Assembly: GCF_000744285.1 (NCBI RefSeq)
Contig: NZ_JQLQ01000002.1
Coordinates: 186,001 to 250,000, forward strand
DNA: 64,000 nucleotides
Reading direction: 5' to 3'
From: Carnobacterium pleistocenium FTR1
GTDB lineage: Bacteria; Bacillota; Bacilli; Lactobacillales; Carnobacteriaceae
Under the pieces are notes generated by a model. The model had not been told where the DNA came from. It saw only the letters and a program-made list of their open reading frames with translations, and made no database searches. The stretch's first letter is position 1, and each line of letters begins with the position of its first letter. The translations under genes were made by a program, and so were the position numbers. Shown here in pieces: positions 34,041 through 43,156 of this stretch.

Positions 34041-34878
34041 AGCAATTAGAAATTTGGTTATTGGTCTTATTTTAGCAATTATTTTGGTATTTGGATTTTT
34101 ATTATTTGTAGAAAAAGTTGACGAAGGTAAAGTAGCTGTGGTTTATTCCCCTTCAGGTGGAAGCAAGGAAGTCCTTAGCGCCGGTTGGCACCCAATTGGT
34201 TTGATGGAGAAAACAACTGAGTACCCAATACGTGTTCAAACAATGAAGAATGATGTATCCGTAAGTACAACAGATGGAAAGAAATTGAAAATGTCTGTTC
34301 GTTACCAAATGCAGGTAGACAAGAAGAAAGTTTTAAATATCTTTAAAGAGTTAGGCTCTCAAAATGTAGAAGATATTCAAGAGGGTTACTTGTATAATAA
34401 ACTTTACAAATCTTCTCGTGATGTTGTGAGTGGTTATACTGTTCTTGATATTTATGGTTCTAAATCTGGTGAGGCGTCTCAGAAGATAACAGATAGTTTT
34501 GCTAAAGAAGTGAAAGAAATGGGATTTATCATCACAGATGTAACGCTTGGTACTCCTGAAGCAGATGCTGAAACACAAAAAAGTATTGATGCTCGTGTTC
34601 AAGCTTCTCAAGAAAATGAATTAAAGAAAACCCAAATTGAAAATGCTAAATTAGATTCCGAACAAAAGCGAATCGTTGCAGAAGGTGAAGCCGCTGCTGG
34701 TATTATTCAAGCAGAAGGTGAAGCTAAAGCAAACGAAATATTGCAACAATCTATTTCTGCTGAATTGTTACAAAAAGAGTACATTGAAAAATGGGACGGA
34801 AAAGAACCATTGGTTAAAGGAGAAGGTACTTCAGCTATAATCAATGTTCCAGAACAAGAAACAGAAGAAACAGAATAA
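34030..34878 (+). CDS. SPFH/prohibitin-family membrane protein
   Basis: 282 aa from ATG 34030 (a start at 34018 abuts the purine-rich site). One N-terminal helix (LVIGLILAIILVFGFLLFV), then the SPFH/band 7 domain (VDEGKVAVVYSPSGG, LSAGWHPIGLMEKTTEYPIR, TTDGKKLKMSVRYQMQVD) and a coiled-coil rich in Ala/Glu (AEGEAAAGIIQAEGEAKANEIL). Prohibitin-type proteins form large membrane rings or scaffolds. It overlaps the small membrane protein upstream. The substrate or partner is unknown. Confidence 0.88.
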   Translation: MNYKAIRNLVIGLILAIILVFGFLLFVEKVDEGKVAVVYSPSGGSKEVLSAGWHPIGLMEKTTEYPIRVQTMKNDVSVSTTDGKKLKMSVRYQMQVDKKKVLNIFKELGSQNVEDIQEGYLYNKLYKSSRDVVSGYTVLDIYGSKSGEASQKITDSFAKEVKEMGFIITDVTLGTPEADAETQKSIDARVQASQENELKKTQIENAKLDSEQKRIVAEGEAAAGIIQAEGEAKANEILQQSISAELLQKEYIEKWDGKEPLVKGEGTSAIINVPEQETEETE

Positions 34879-34910
34879 CTATTTAGAAGAGCATAATTAA
34901 ATTTTTTAGA

Positions 34911-34964
34911 AATAGTGACCCCAAAAAGTTAGAGTGAAATCTAAACTTTTGAGGGTCATTATTA
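34911..34964 (+). terminator. terminator after the SPFH gene
   Basis: AATAGTGACCC pairs with GGGTCATTATT, and AAAAGTTAGA (34924-34933) with TCTAAACTTTT; T-rich downstream. Confidence 0.75.
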
Positions 34965-35081
34965 TTTAGCAGCATTTTGGTTATATAAGTTTAAGTGATT
35001 TATGTATCTAGTTAAAAAAGAGTACTGTGAATTTGATAGATGGATATAGACGGTTCATAAAGTAGAATTGGAGAGTGAGAT

Positions 35082-35642
35082 ATGGAAACCGAAAAAAGAA
35101 TGGAATTAGTCAAGGTTATTATTGAGGAAGTAAGACCAGCATTACGAAATAGCAAATCAAAAAAATTGCTAGACTATGGGAGCGGTACTGGATTAGTTAG
35201 TTTAGAATTAATGGATCTAGTAGATTCTATATTGCTAGTAGACTCATCAAAACAAGATTTAGAGGCTGCAGCAACTAAAATTACTGAAAGAGGAATTACT
35301 AATTGCGAAATACTTTGTTCGGATTTTACTAAAAGCATTCCTGAATTCAAGACAGACATAGTATTGCTTTCCTTAGTCCTTCTGCATATACCGGATACCA
35401 AGTTGATTTTACAACACCTATTTAATAGTTTAAACAAAGATGGTAATCTAATTATTATTGATTTTGATAAAAATGATAAAGTAAATCATCCTAAAATCCA
35501 TAATGGATTTTTGCATAATAAATTAAACCATATATTATCCGACGTTGGCTTTAAATCTACTGAGATTAAAACGTTTTACCATGGAGATCAAATCTTTGCG
35601 AATCAAGATGCATCTATGTTTATATCCACTAGTATCAAGTGA
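35082..35642 (+). CDS. class I SAM-dependent methyltransferase
   Basis: 186 aa. Motif I LLDYGSGTGLVSLELMD (residues about 28-44), acidic end of strand 2 in ILLVDSS, motif for adenine contact CSDFTKSIPE, and LLSLVLLHIPDTK. The fold and length fit small-molecule methyltransferases; the substrate is not evident. GAGAGTGAG precedes the ATG. A terminator follows. Confidence 0.85.
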   Translation: METEKRMELVKVIIEEVRPALRNSKSKKLLDYGSGTGLVSLELMDLVDSILLVDSSKQDLEAAATKITERGITNCEILCSDFTKSIPEFKTDIVLLSLVLLHIPDTKLILQHLFNSLNKDGNLIIIDFDKNDKVNHPKIHNGFLHNKLNHILSDVGFKSTEIKTFYHGDQIFANQDASMFISTSIK

Positions 35643-35691
35643 TCTTCTAAAAGAGCATGTACAATTATAAAGTAAAGTAATTCAACAATAG

Positions 35692-35725
35692 AAAAAGATG
35701 CGAATGATATTTCGTATCTTTTTTT
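35692..35725 (+). terminator. terminator
   Basis: AAAAAGATGCGAA (35692-35704) pairs with TTCGTATCTTTTT (35711-35723) with one G-T wobble. The rest of the gap to 36051 holds only the next leader. Confidence 0.8.
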
Positions 35726-36051
35726 ATTTTTCAAATCAACAAATTTTGAAACTATTCTTACTGAAGAAGTTAAAAAGACTTTTTCTTTGATTAATAGTCG
35801 GATAAAGAAATAATTGGTCATTGATGATATCTAAAATTCTTGTGAATCATAAAAACGTTTGTATTTGTTCAGTTAGTAACAAATTTAATTGCTAATAAAA
35901 TAGTTATTAATAAGGTGTATAAAGACTTGAATACTGTTTTTTGGCGATATGTTATTGAAACACAAAAAGATTGATTGTTCTTTCACAAATCATATGGTAA
36001 AGTAAGAGAGTTGTGAGGGGTAACTTGGGTTATAGATTTAAGGAGGAAATT

Positions 36052-37584
36052 ATGAAAAAGAAATCTTTTTGGTATGTAGTACTTATGTTTTTTGTTGGTA
36101 TTTTTTTGGTGTCTTGTGGGGTGTCTGAAGCAAAAGAACAATCAAAAGATAGCGAAGCCAAAGAAAGCTCTGCTAAAGAAACTGAAGTTGAATCAGGTGC
36201 TTCAGAACAGGTTTATACAGATATTAGTGAATTAGAAGATAATTATGACATTATCATTGTTGGCGGAGGTGGGTCAGGGATGACTGCAGCCATTGAAGCA
36301 AAAGATGCTGGTTTGAATCCAGTTATCTTAGAAAAAATGCCAGTTGCTGGTGGTAATACTGCGAAATCATCAAGTGGTATGAATGCTTCAACTACTAAAG
36401 TTCAAGAAGCGGAAGGCATTACAGATAGTAATGATGCTTTTTATGAAGAAACGTTAGAGGGCGGAAAAGGAACTAATGATAAAGAATTATTACGTTACTT
36501 TGTGGATAACTCTTCCGCAGCAATTGATTGGCTAGATGAGAACGGAATCATATTAGACAACTTAACAATAACTGGTGGAATGAGTCAAAAAAGGACCCAT
36601 CGTCCATCAGACGGCTCTGCAATTGGTGGTTATTTAGTTGAAGGATTATTAAAAAATGTTTATGAACGAGAAATTTCAATCTTTGTAAATGCAGATGTGA
36701 CAGCTATCAATGAAAATGACGGTAAAGTTAATGAAGTGACAGTTGAAATTAATGGAGAAGAACCTAAAACGCTAACAGGTAAAGCAATTATTGTTACCAC
36801 TGGAGGATTTGGGGCAAGCAAAGAAATGATTGAAGAATTTAGACCAGATATAACCGATTATGTGACAACTAATCAAGAAGGCAGTACTGGTGACGGCATT
36901 ACAATGATTGAAAAGCTAGGCGGTCAAATGATCGATATGGATCAAATCCAAATTCATCCAACAGTTCAACAAGACAAAGGAATCTTAATAGGCGAAGTCG
37001 TTCGTGGCGAAGGAGCTATCCTCGTGAACCAAGAGGGAAATCGATTTGTTAATGAGATGAATACACGAGATAAAGTTTCTGCAGCTATTACTGGTTTACC
37101 GGAAGAATCGGCTTATTTGATCTTTGACCAAGGAGTACGTGATCGAGCAAAAGCGGTCGATTTTTATGAAAAACAAGGGTATGTTGTTAGCGGGAAAAGT
37201 ATAGAAGAGCTAGCAGAACAGATTGATGTACCGGCTAGTCAATTACAGACTACAGTTGATACATGGAATCAAAGTGTTGCTAATAAGACAGATGAAGCAT
37301 TTGAACGCACTACTGCAATGGAAAATGACTTAGCTGAACCAAGTTATTATGCGATACAAATTGCTCCAGGAATTCACTATACAATGGGTGGCGTTAAAAT
37401 AAATACGCAAACCGAAGTGTTGAATAAAGAAAGTCAACCAATTGAAGGCTTATACGCTGCCGGCGAATTGGTTGGAGGATTACATGGGAACAATCGAATT
37501 GGTGGAAACTCTGTTGCCGAAATTATTATTTTTGGACGCCAAGCTGGTCAGCAAGCTGCTGAATATATAAATAGCCAACAGTAA
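36052..37584 (+). CDS. secreted fumarate-reductase-like flavoprotein (lipoprotein)
   Basis: 510 aa from ATG 36052 (AAGGAGG upstream). A lipoprotein signal with lipobox LVSCG at about residue 22 is followed by a charged linker and a FAD_binding_2 domain starting DIIIVGGGGSGMTAAIEAKDAG. The fumarate-reductase active site is kept: His in IQIHPT, Arg in NTRDKVS, His in GIHYTMGG, Arg in NNRIGGNS. It should reduce fumarate or a similar unsaturated acid outside the membrane. No FMN_bind or heme domain is attached, so a separate electron donor is needed. It resembles the extracellular FrdA used in flavin-based electron transfer in Listeria. Confidence 0.88.
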   Translation: MKKKSFWYVVLMFFVGIFLVSCGVSEAKEQSKDSEAKESSAKETEVESGASEQVYTDISELEDNYDIIIVGGGGSGMTAAIEAKDAGLNPVILEKMPVAGGNTAKSSSGMNASTTKVQEAEGITDSNDAFYEETLEGGKGTNDKELLRYFVDNSSAAIDWLDENGIILDNLTITGGMSQKRTHRPSDGSAIGGYLVEGLLKNVYEREISIFVNADVTAINENDGKVNEVTVEINGEEPKTLTGKAIIVTTGGFGASKEMIEEFRPDITDYVTTNQEGSTGDGITMIEKLGGQMIDMDQIQIHPTVQQDKGILIGEVVRGEGAILVNQEGNRFVNEMNTRDKVSAAITGLPEESAYLIFDQGVRDRAKAVDFYEKQGYVVSGKSIEELAEQIDVPASQLQTTVDTWNQSVANKTDEAFERTTAMENDLAEPSYYAIQIAPGIHYTMGGVKINTQTEVLNKESQPIEGLYAAGELVGGLHGNNRIGGNSVAEIIIFGRQAGQQAAEYINSQQ

Positions 37585-37774
37585 AAATTAAACGCAAACG
37601 CATGATAGTTAAATAAAAAAATAGTCGCAGAATTGTTTGGTTAATTTAAACAGTTTTGTGGGTAGAACTATTAGAGCCACATAGAATAAAGGTGAGGTCG
37701 ACTGCTGATAAGGTGGTGGGCCTCTTTCTTATCTAAACTATTAAATTGGTCAATCCCGAGAACTAGTGTCGATT

Positions 37775-38335
37775 TTACAAACGACCGTTGTCATTCCACT
37801 GACCATACATTTTATTGTTTCTGGTATTTTCAATAAACTTATCCAATCGTTTATTGAAAATATCAGGATTATTTTTGTAACTTTGTATATTATCAATTCT
37901 GATTCTTCTATATAGTTCTGGAAAGTTCAGGAAGTTCTGATAGACATGGGTATCTTCTTTTAAACGAGTCTCAATTTCTTGATCAATGATAAAGGATTCA
38001 AGACGCATATCAGGAAGAACTTTCGAACCTCTGTCTTTCATCAGTCCCATTTTAGCTAACCTTCTTGCTCTTTCCTTATTTAATTCCGTCCAGTTGCTTT
38101 TTTTCTTTCTTGGGGAGATCCGCTGAGCTAATTCAGTATCAGATATCTTTTTACTGATGCCATCGATCCACCCAAAACACAATGCTTCCTCGACAATATC
38201 TAAGTACTGTACAAGATAGGTTCCTGTAGCTCTATTGATAATTACCCAACAAAATTTTTCTGTCGTTGAATGTACCTCAAGCCAATCTCTTAAGTCTTGT
38301 CTAGTTTTAATTCTAAGCACATTTTCGATTTCCAT
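37775..38335 (-). CDS. YdeI/OmpD-associated family protein
   Basis: 186 aa. The family pattern is clear: LRDWLEVHSTTEKFCWVII, then EALCFGWIDGISKKI, RISPRKKKSNWTELNKERARRL. The biochemical role is not well established; homologs were linked to resistance to antimicrobial peptides. AAAGGAAC lies about 10 bases before the ATG. Divergent from nothing close; a terminator-like GC-rich tract (37690-37740) lies downstream. Confidence 0.8.
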   Translation of the reverse strand: MEIENVLRIKTRQDLRDWLEVHSTTEKFCWVIINRATGTYLVQYLDIVEEALCFGWIDGISKKISDTELAQRISPRKKKSNWTELNKERARRLAKMGLMKDRGSKVLPDMRLESFIIDQEIETRLKEDTHVYQNFLNFPELYRRIRIDNIQSYKNNPDIFNKRLDKFIENTRNNKMYGQWNDNGRL

Positions 38336-38557
38336 TTTTGAACAGTTCCTTTCAAACTATATAAGGTTGAACGATGGCCAAGAAAGAGAAAGTCAAAATA
38401 ATTGATCAACAAATAAAGGTTCGCTCGTAAAATGGGTTGGAATAAGTTTGGCTTTCAACTTGCAAATGGAGCAATCTTTTTTTTGCTTCTTTATCCAACC
38501 AACCAGATATTTTATAATAGACTGAGATACATAGAGCAGTTTTTAGAAATGTATTTT

Positions 38558-38971
38558 TTAACGATGGAAAACTTCTACTTTATTCGTCTGGTGGATGGCC
38601 TCTGTTCCGGCCTCAAGTGCGCTTTTGTAGTAATCGCATTTATGCTCAATAAGGGTCATAGCTTGCTCTAACTCTTTGATTTGTGCTGCTACAATAGTTT
38701 TGCGTTCCAAGAACATGTCGTATCTTTCTTGCAGCGTAGAGTCTCCTATCGAGCACCAATCAATAAAATGTTTGATTTCTTTTATCGGCATACTGGTTGA
38801 TTTCAGACATTCAATTATTTTTAAGGCATCGACATCAGAATCTTTAAACAATCTTGTTCCGCTCGGCGTGCGTTTAACAAAAGGCATAAGACCCTCTTTA
38901 TCGTAATAACGTAGAGTATACGCGGTAAGATTTAATTTTTTTGCTACTTCGCTAATAGAATAGGTGTCCAT
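38558..38971 (-). CDS. MerR-family regulator (AdhR-like)
   Basis: 137 aa; ATG 38971 with AAGGAAG upstream. Winged helix at the N-terminus (YSISEVAKKLNLTAYTLRYYDKEGLMPFVKRTPSGTRLF), a linker and a coiled coil (ERYDMFLERKTIVAAQIKELEQAMTLIEHK). It resembles the AdhR/YfmP aldehyde-responsive group that controls aldo/keto reductases. One Cys (DWCSIGD) lies at a position that could sense electrophiles. It is divergent from an aldo/keto reductase and SDR gene, the probable targets. Confidence 0.88.
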   Translation of the reverse strand: MDTYSISEVAKKLNLTAYTLRYYDKEGLMPFVKRTPSGTRLFKDSDVDALKIIECLKSTSMPIKEIKHFIDWCSIGDSTLQERYDMFLERKTIVAAQIKELEQAMTLIEHKCDYYKSALEAGTEAIHQTNKVEVFHR

Positions 38972-38995
38972 CAATTTTTCTTCCTTTCTAGAGAA

Positions 38996-39038
38996 CTAAA
39001 CTTTGAGCCAACTCTAATAGAGTAGACTCAAAGTTTAG
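38996..39038. promoter_or_regulatory. MerR autoregulatory operator
   Basis: CTAAACTTTGAG (38996-39007) and CTCAAAGTTTAG (39027-39038) are perfect inverted arms; between them is ACTCTAATAGAGT. It sits just before the merR start on the minus strand. Confidence 0.6.
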
Positions 39039-39290
39039 CACGATTTTTCTGATGCGTCAAAACTCTAGCAATGGAAATTTTATAGCTGGGAGTTAGAGCA
39101 GTGCTCAGGTTGACTAATCTTCGTTCTCATTAAAATCATTCTGAAACAAAAAGTAATTCTATAGAAGACAAAAATTTCTAGCAGTAAACTAAAGAAAAAA
39201 ATATATTTGACCGACCCGAATAGTTAGCTAATTAATTAGATAGATAAATACATCCATTTTTCTGGAATTAAAGAAAATAAAGCATATTAC

Positions 39291-39321
39291 TTGACCTCGA
39301 GTTAACTCTAAGGTCTAAGAT
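39291..39321 (+). promoter_or_regulatory. MerR-type promoter for the aldo/keto reductase operon
   Basis: -35 TTGACC (39291-39296) and -10 TAAGAT (39316-39321) are 19 bp apart, the long spacer typical of MerR activation. The spacer holds the dyad GAGTTAACTC, resembling the operator near merR. A leader of about 235 bases follows; it has a perfect hairpin at 39454-39488. Confidence 0.6.
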
Positions 39322-39453
39322 ACTGTGTATGGGGGAGAGGAAACTCAGAAAGGAATGAATTTCTGATTTAGTTTATCAGTTCTTTTTCCTTCACCTAAGT
39401 TATAGTTCCTAAACAACATAGCGATCTAAGACTAGGACCCATTACAAATACTG

Positions 39454-39488
39454 AATATTAGAAAATTGCAGCGTCTGTTTCTAATATT
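39454..39488 (+). other. leader hairpin
   Basis: AATATTAGAAA (39454-39464) pairs perfectly with TTTCTAATATT (39478-39488). No T-run follows. The surrounding leader has no gene. Confidence 0.5.
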
Positions 39489-39557
39489 TGGATAAATTGA
39501 AGAAACAAAGACAATAGAGCAAAATGTTAAGAAAACTAAACGAGAGAAGGCAATAAA

Positions 39558-40430
39558 ATGGTATTAAAAGAAACGTATACATTATTAAATGACGTTAAAA
39601 TTCCTAAATTAGGTTTGGGAACATGGAAAATTGATAATAAGGCAGTTGTTCAAGTTGTAAAAGATGCCCTTGATTCAGGCTATCGTCATATCGATACAGC
39701 TGAAGCCTATCGTAATGAACAAGGCGTAGGTCTTGGTATTAAAGAGTCAGGTATTAAACGCGAAGACATATTTGTCACTACAAAGCTTGAGGGCGATATC
39801 AAAAATTATAATGAAGCGGTCAAAGCAATCGCCGAATCGCTTGAACGCTTGGATATGGATTATATCGACTTAATGATCATTCATAGTCCTCAACCATGGG
39901 CTAACTTCCGTGATGGCAACCACTACTTTGAAGGGAACTTAGAAGCATGGCGTGCTTTAGAAGAAGCTTATGAGGCGGGTAAGATACGTGCAATAGGTGT
40001 TTCTAACTTTGAAAAAGAAGATTTGGAAAATTTAATAAACAATGGGAAAGTTAAACCAATGGTGAATCAAATTCTCGCACACATTACAAATGTTCCTACC
40101 GATATCATCGAGTATAGTCAAAGACAAGGTATTGTTGTTGAAGCCTACTCACCAATCGCTCATGGTGCTATTCTTGATCATCCCGTTGTTAAAGAAATAG
40201 CTGGCAAATACGATGCTTCACCTGCGCAATTAAGTATTCGCTATGTCTTACAATTAGGCACAGTTGCTTTACCAAAATCGACTAATAAAGATCATATGAA
40301 ATCGAATGCTGCGGTTGATTTTACAATTTCGGAAGAAGATATGAAGACTTTAAACGAGTTGCCACTTATCGAAACTTATGGTGACGATGATGTTATGCCT
40401 GTATTTAGTTCACAATACAATAAAAAATAA
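39558..40430 (+). CDS. aldo/keto reductase
   Basis: 290 aa, NADPH-dependent carbonyl reductase of the DkgA/YvgN type. Catalytic residues: Asp in GYRHIDTAEAYRNEQGVG with its Tyr, Lys in IFVTTKLEG, His in DLMIIHSPQPW. IGVSNFEKEDLENL and the cofactor loop LPKSTNKDHMKSN are typical. It probably detoxifies reactive aldehydes such as methylglyoxal. First of two genes under the MerR-type promoter. Confidence 0.92.
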   Translation: MVLKETYTLLNDVKIPKLGLGTWKIDNKAVVQVVKDALDSGYRHIDTAEAYRNEQGVGLGIKESGIKREDIFVTTKLEGDIKNYNEAVKAIAESLERLDMDYIDLMIIHSPQPWANFRDGNHYFEGNLEAWRALEEAYEAGKIRAIGVSNFEKEDLENLINNGKVKPMVNQILAHITNVPTDIIEYSQRQGIVVEAYSPIAHGAILDHPVVKEIAGKYDASPAQLSIRYVLQLGTVALPKSTNKDHMKSNAAVDFTISEEDMKTLNELPLIETYGDDDVMPVFSSQYNKK

Positions 40431-40485
40431 GTGATATACGTTATACTGAATATCATTCGAGATAATCATTGAGAGGAGTTTTAAA

Positions 40486-41136
40486 ATGAAAGTATTAGTT
40501 ATAGGTGCAAATGGAAAAGTAGCTCGTCATTTTGCTGATTTTGTTAAAGAGGATTCTGCTATTGAAGAGTTAGCAATGATTCGCAATCCTGAACAAATTA
40601 GTTTTTTCAAAGAGCGAGGAATTGAAACAGTTCTCTTAGATCTTGTTAAAAATTCAGTAGCTGAATTGGCAGAAGCCATGAAAAATGTCGACGCAATTAT
40701 CTTCACTGCTGGAGCTGGCGGAAGTGGCCTCGACAAAACGATTCTGATTGACTTAGATGGAGCTATCAAAGCAATGACGGCTGCAGAACAAGCAAATGTT
40801 AAACGATTTATTATGGTCAGTACTTTCCGTACAGGACGTGAAGCAATGGCTCAAGAACAGAGTTTACAAATTTATACAATCGCAAAAAATTATGCTGATG
40901 AATGGTTAAAAAATCGTACAGAGCTGGACTGGACAATTGTGCATCCTGGTATATTAGTTGATGAACCAGGTACCAATCAAATAAAAGTCGGTATGGGACA
41001 AGACATTAACGAAGTACCACGTCAAGACGTAGCTCGAACTTTGCTTGCTGTACTCCATAATGACAACACAATCAAACAAGAATTTGAAGTTCTAGCTGGT
41101 AATACAGCTGTTGAAGAAGCTATTCGCAGTTTATAA
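40486..41136 (+). CDS. atypical SDR, NAD(P)-binding (YhfK-like)
   Basis: 216 aa. VIGANGKVARHFADFV is the N-terminal nucleotide-binding loop; FIMVSTFRTGREAM and YTIAKNYADEWLKN correspond to the substrate region; DWTIVHPGILVDEPG is a family hallmark. It lies 55 bp after the aldo/keto reductase, probably in the same stress operon. Substrate unknown. Confidence 0.87.
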   Translation: MKVLVIGANGKVARHFADFVKEDSAIEELAMIRNPEQISFFKERGIETVLLDLVKNSVAELAEAMKNVDAIIFTAGAGGSGLDKTILIDLDGAIKAMTAAEQANVKRFIMVSTFRTGREAMAQEQSLQIYTIAKNYADEWLKNRTELDWTIVHPGILVDEPGTNQIKVGMGQDINEVPRQDVARTLLAVLHNDNTIKQEFEVLAGNTAVEEAIRSL

Positions 41137-41162
41137 TAAATAGACCTTTAAAATAACAAACC

Positions 41163-41205
41163 AAATACCCCAAAAACTAAGCTTTGTAGTCTTTGGGGTA
41201 TTTTT
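41163..41205. terminator. bidirectional terminator
   Basis: AAATACCCCAAA (41163-41174) pairs with TTTGGGGTATTT (41192-41203), with T-run. It separates convergent genes. Confidence 0.85.
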
Positions 41206-41237
41206 ATGCTGTAAAATAAAGAAAAGTATATCAACTA

Positions 41238-42077
41238 TCAAGGTTCCTTAGTAAAGCGGCTGAGTTTCGTCCGGATTTTACCTTGTAGTCGTTGGAAAGC
41301 TAAATGTTGTTGACGAGCGCGTTCAATTCTTTTGTACCTTGTGCGATTTTTTTTATAAAATTCTTGGTGATAGTTTTCGGCCGGCCAAAATTTTGAAGTG
41401 GGCTCAATGGACGTAACAATGGGACGCTTATATTTGCCAGATTGTTCTAACTGCTGCTTAGACTTTTCAGCAATTTGCCGCTGGTGTTCATTATTAACAA
41501 AAATAACTGGTCGATACTGACTGCCTCGGTCCTGAAATTGACCAAACGCATCTATAGGATCTGTCAGCTGCCAATATAGTTCAACTAAATCTTCATACTG
41601 GATGATCCGTGTATCAAAAATAATCTCGACGGCTTCGACATGACCGGTATACTGACCAATCACTTGGTCATAGGTGGGATGATCCATGTGCCCTCCAGTG
41701 TACCCAGATAAGACAGAAACAATTCCTTTACGGGTTTCAAAAGGCTCTACCATACACCAAAAACACCCTCCTGCAAATACTGCAGAATCTTGATGATTCA
41801 AATCATTAATGGAGTGGTTCGTAAAATCAAATTGTGCTGTGGCAGTAGTGTTGCCAGTCATCTGGTTATAAAAATCTGACATGTTGGGAGTTAAATTATT
41901 TCTTAAGGCAAGCGGACGTAACTCAGCTTCAAGCTTAGAAAGTTGTTCATCAAAATTTGACCCACTTTCTAAGGCGTTCTTAGTCGACGATAATAATGAC
42001 CGTTCCCAGTCCCGAGTAGCAGGATTTAGGATCAGATTATATAAATGATTAAGTGTTTCTTCTTTATTCTGTCTCAT
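41238..42077 (-). CDS. msrA: peptide methionine sulfoxide reductase A with N-terminal extension
   Basis: 279 aa from ATG 42077 (GGGGGT about 9 bases upstream). The catalytic domain starts near residue 90: [19 protein letters not shown] with the nucleophilic Cys, [28 protein letters not shown], and [12 protein letters not shown]. It reduces methionine S-sulfoxide in proteins. The first about 85 residues ([20 protein letters not shown], then [18 protein letters not shown]) are an extra helical domain not needed for catalysis; MsrA proteins are usually about 180 aa. Confidence 0.92.
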   Translation of the reverse strand: MRQNKEETLNHLYNLILNPATRDWERSLLSSTKNALESGSNFDEQLSKLEAELRPLALRNNLTPNMSDFYNQMTGNTTATAQFDFTNHSINDLNHQDSAVFAGGCFWCMVEPFETRKGIVSVLSGYTGGHMDHPTYDQVIGQYTGHVEAVEIIFDTRIIQYEDLVELYWQLTDPIDAFGQFQDRGSQYRPVIFVNNEHQRQIAEKSKQQLEQSGKYKRPIVTSIEPTSKFWPAENYHQEFYKKNRTRYKRIERARQQHLAFQRLQGKIRTKLSRFTKEP

Positions 42078-42317
42078 ATCGAGTACCCCCATAGGCATAT
42101 TTTGAGGAACGGTTCTTTTATTTATTATACCTCAGCCAGCGACGCTAAAAAACTGTTGAAACTTCATTTTTAAATATAAAAAGTCAGAATGACCTAATTC
42201 TAAGTAAAACAATTCTACTGATTATAGCTTCTCATAGAAATTAAGATACTATAAACTTGATTTTAATGCTATAGAAAATATGGTATATTAAAAAAATAAA
42301 CAAAGAAAGGAAACACT

Positions 42318-42974
42318 ATGCTAACAAAAGAAGCTGCGCAACACGTTATTTATGAAATTATGAAACTTTATCCTGATGCGGTACCAACGATGCGCTATCA
42401 AAACCCTTTCCAATTGTTGATGGTCGTTATATTAAGTGCCCAGGCAACCGATATATCCGTCGCCAAAGTGAAAGACCAGTTATTCGAACGCTATCCAAAT
42501 CCTCAAGCTGTTATCAAGTCTTCGCCTGAAGAAATTGAATCCTACATAAAAACAGTCGGACTCTACCGAAATAAAGCAAAGTATATTTATAAGAGCAGCG
42601 GTCAATTACTTGAAAAATTTGATGGGGAAGTCCCAAATACACGTAAGGAATTGCAGTCATTAGCTGGAATCGGACCTAAGTCAGCTAACATATTATTGAA
42701 TGTCGCTTTTAACCAAGACGCATTTGCAGTGGACACACATGTTACCCGAATCTGTAAGCATCACAAAATAGTAGAAGAAAATGCCACTCCCAAACAAATT
42801 GAAGAACGTATAACAGAAATTATTCCGGCAAAATACTGGGGGAGAGCACATCAATCGATGATCTCGTTTGGGAAAGAAATCTGTACGTCTAGAGATAATA
42901 AGTGTCATGAGTATCCACAGTTGTATGAAAACTTAGAAGAAGTAGATCCAACTGACTCAATGAATGTTGTCTAA
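42318..42974 (+). CDS. nth: endonuclease III lacking two Fe-S cysteines
   Basis: 218 aa DNA glycosylase/AP lyase for oxidised pyrimidines. The helix-hairpin-helix SLAGIGPKSANILLNVAF contains the catalytic Lys, and AVDTHVTRIC the catalytic Asp. The C-terminal cluster motif is degraded: C189-x6-C196-x2-Y199-x5-N205, instead of four Cys. The [4Fe-4S] cluster is therefore probably absent. Start is supported by AAAGGAAA before ATG. The enzyme may still be active, as cluster-free HhH glycosylases exist. Confidence 0.92.
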   Translation: MLTKEAAQHVIYEIMKLYPDAVPTMRYQNPFQLLMVVILSAQATDISVAKVKDQLFERYPNPQAVIKSSPEEIESYIKTVGLYRNKAKYIYKSSGQLLEKFDGEVPNTRKELQSLAGIGPKSANILLNVAFNQDAFAVDTHVTRICKHHKIVEENATPKQIEERITEIIPAKYWGRAHQSMISFGKEICTSRDNKCHEYPQLYENLEEVDPTDSMNVV

Positions 42975-43102
42975 ATGTAAATGCGTTTATTCAGGTAAAA
43001 AATAAATAGAATCTTTTCAATTTTTGATAGTTACATTTTATGTATAATGGAATCACAAAATTTTCTACCATCCGACCACTGATAGACAGTCATTGCATAA
43101 CG

Positions 43103-43156
43103 AAAAATCTTCCCTTGTATTGAGCATTAAAGAGCTCATACAAAGGAAGATTTTTT
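43103..43156. terminator. bidirectional terminator
   Basis: AAAAATCTTCC (43103-43113) pairs with GGAAGATTTTTT (43145-43156), extended by TTGTAT/ATACAA. It serves the nucleoid protein gene on the minus strand. Confidence 0.85.

Noticed and set aside
33879-34878. SPFH protein as a sign of prophage
   Set aside because: No phage structural, integrase or lysis genes are nearby.
38432-38906. Two rightward frames opposite the MerR gene
   Set aside because: They lie antisense to a clear MerR coding sequence and have no family resemblance.
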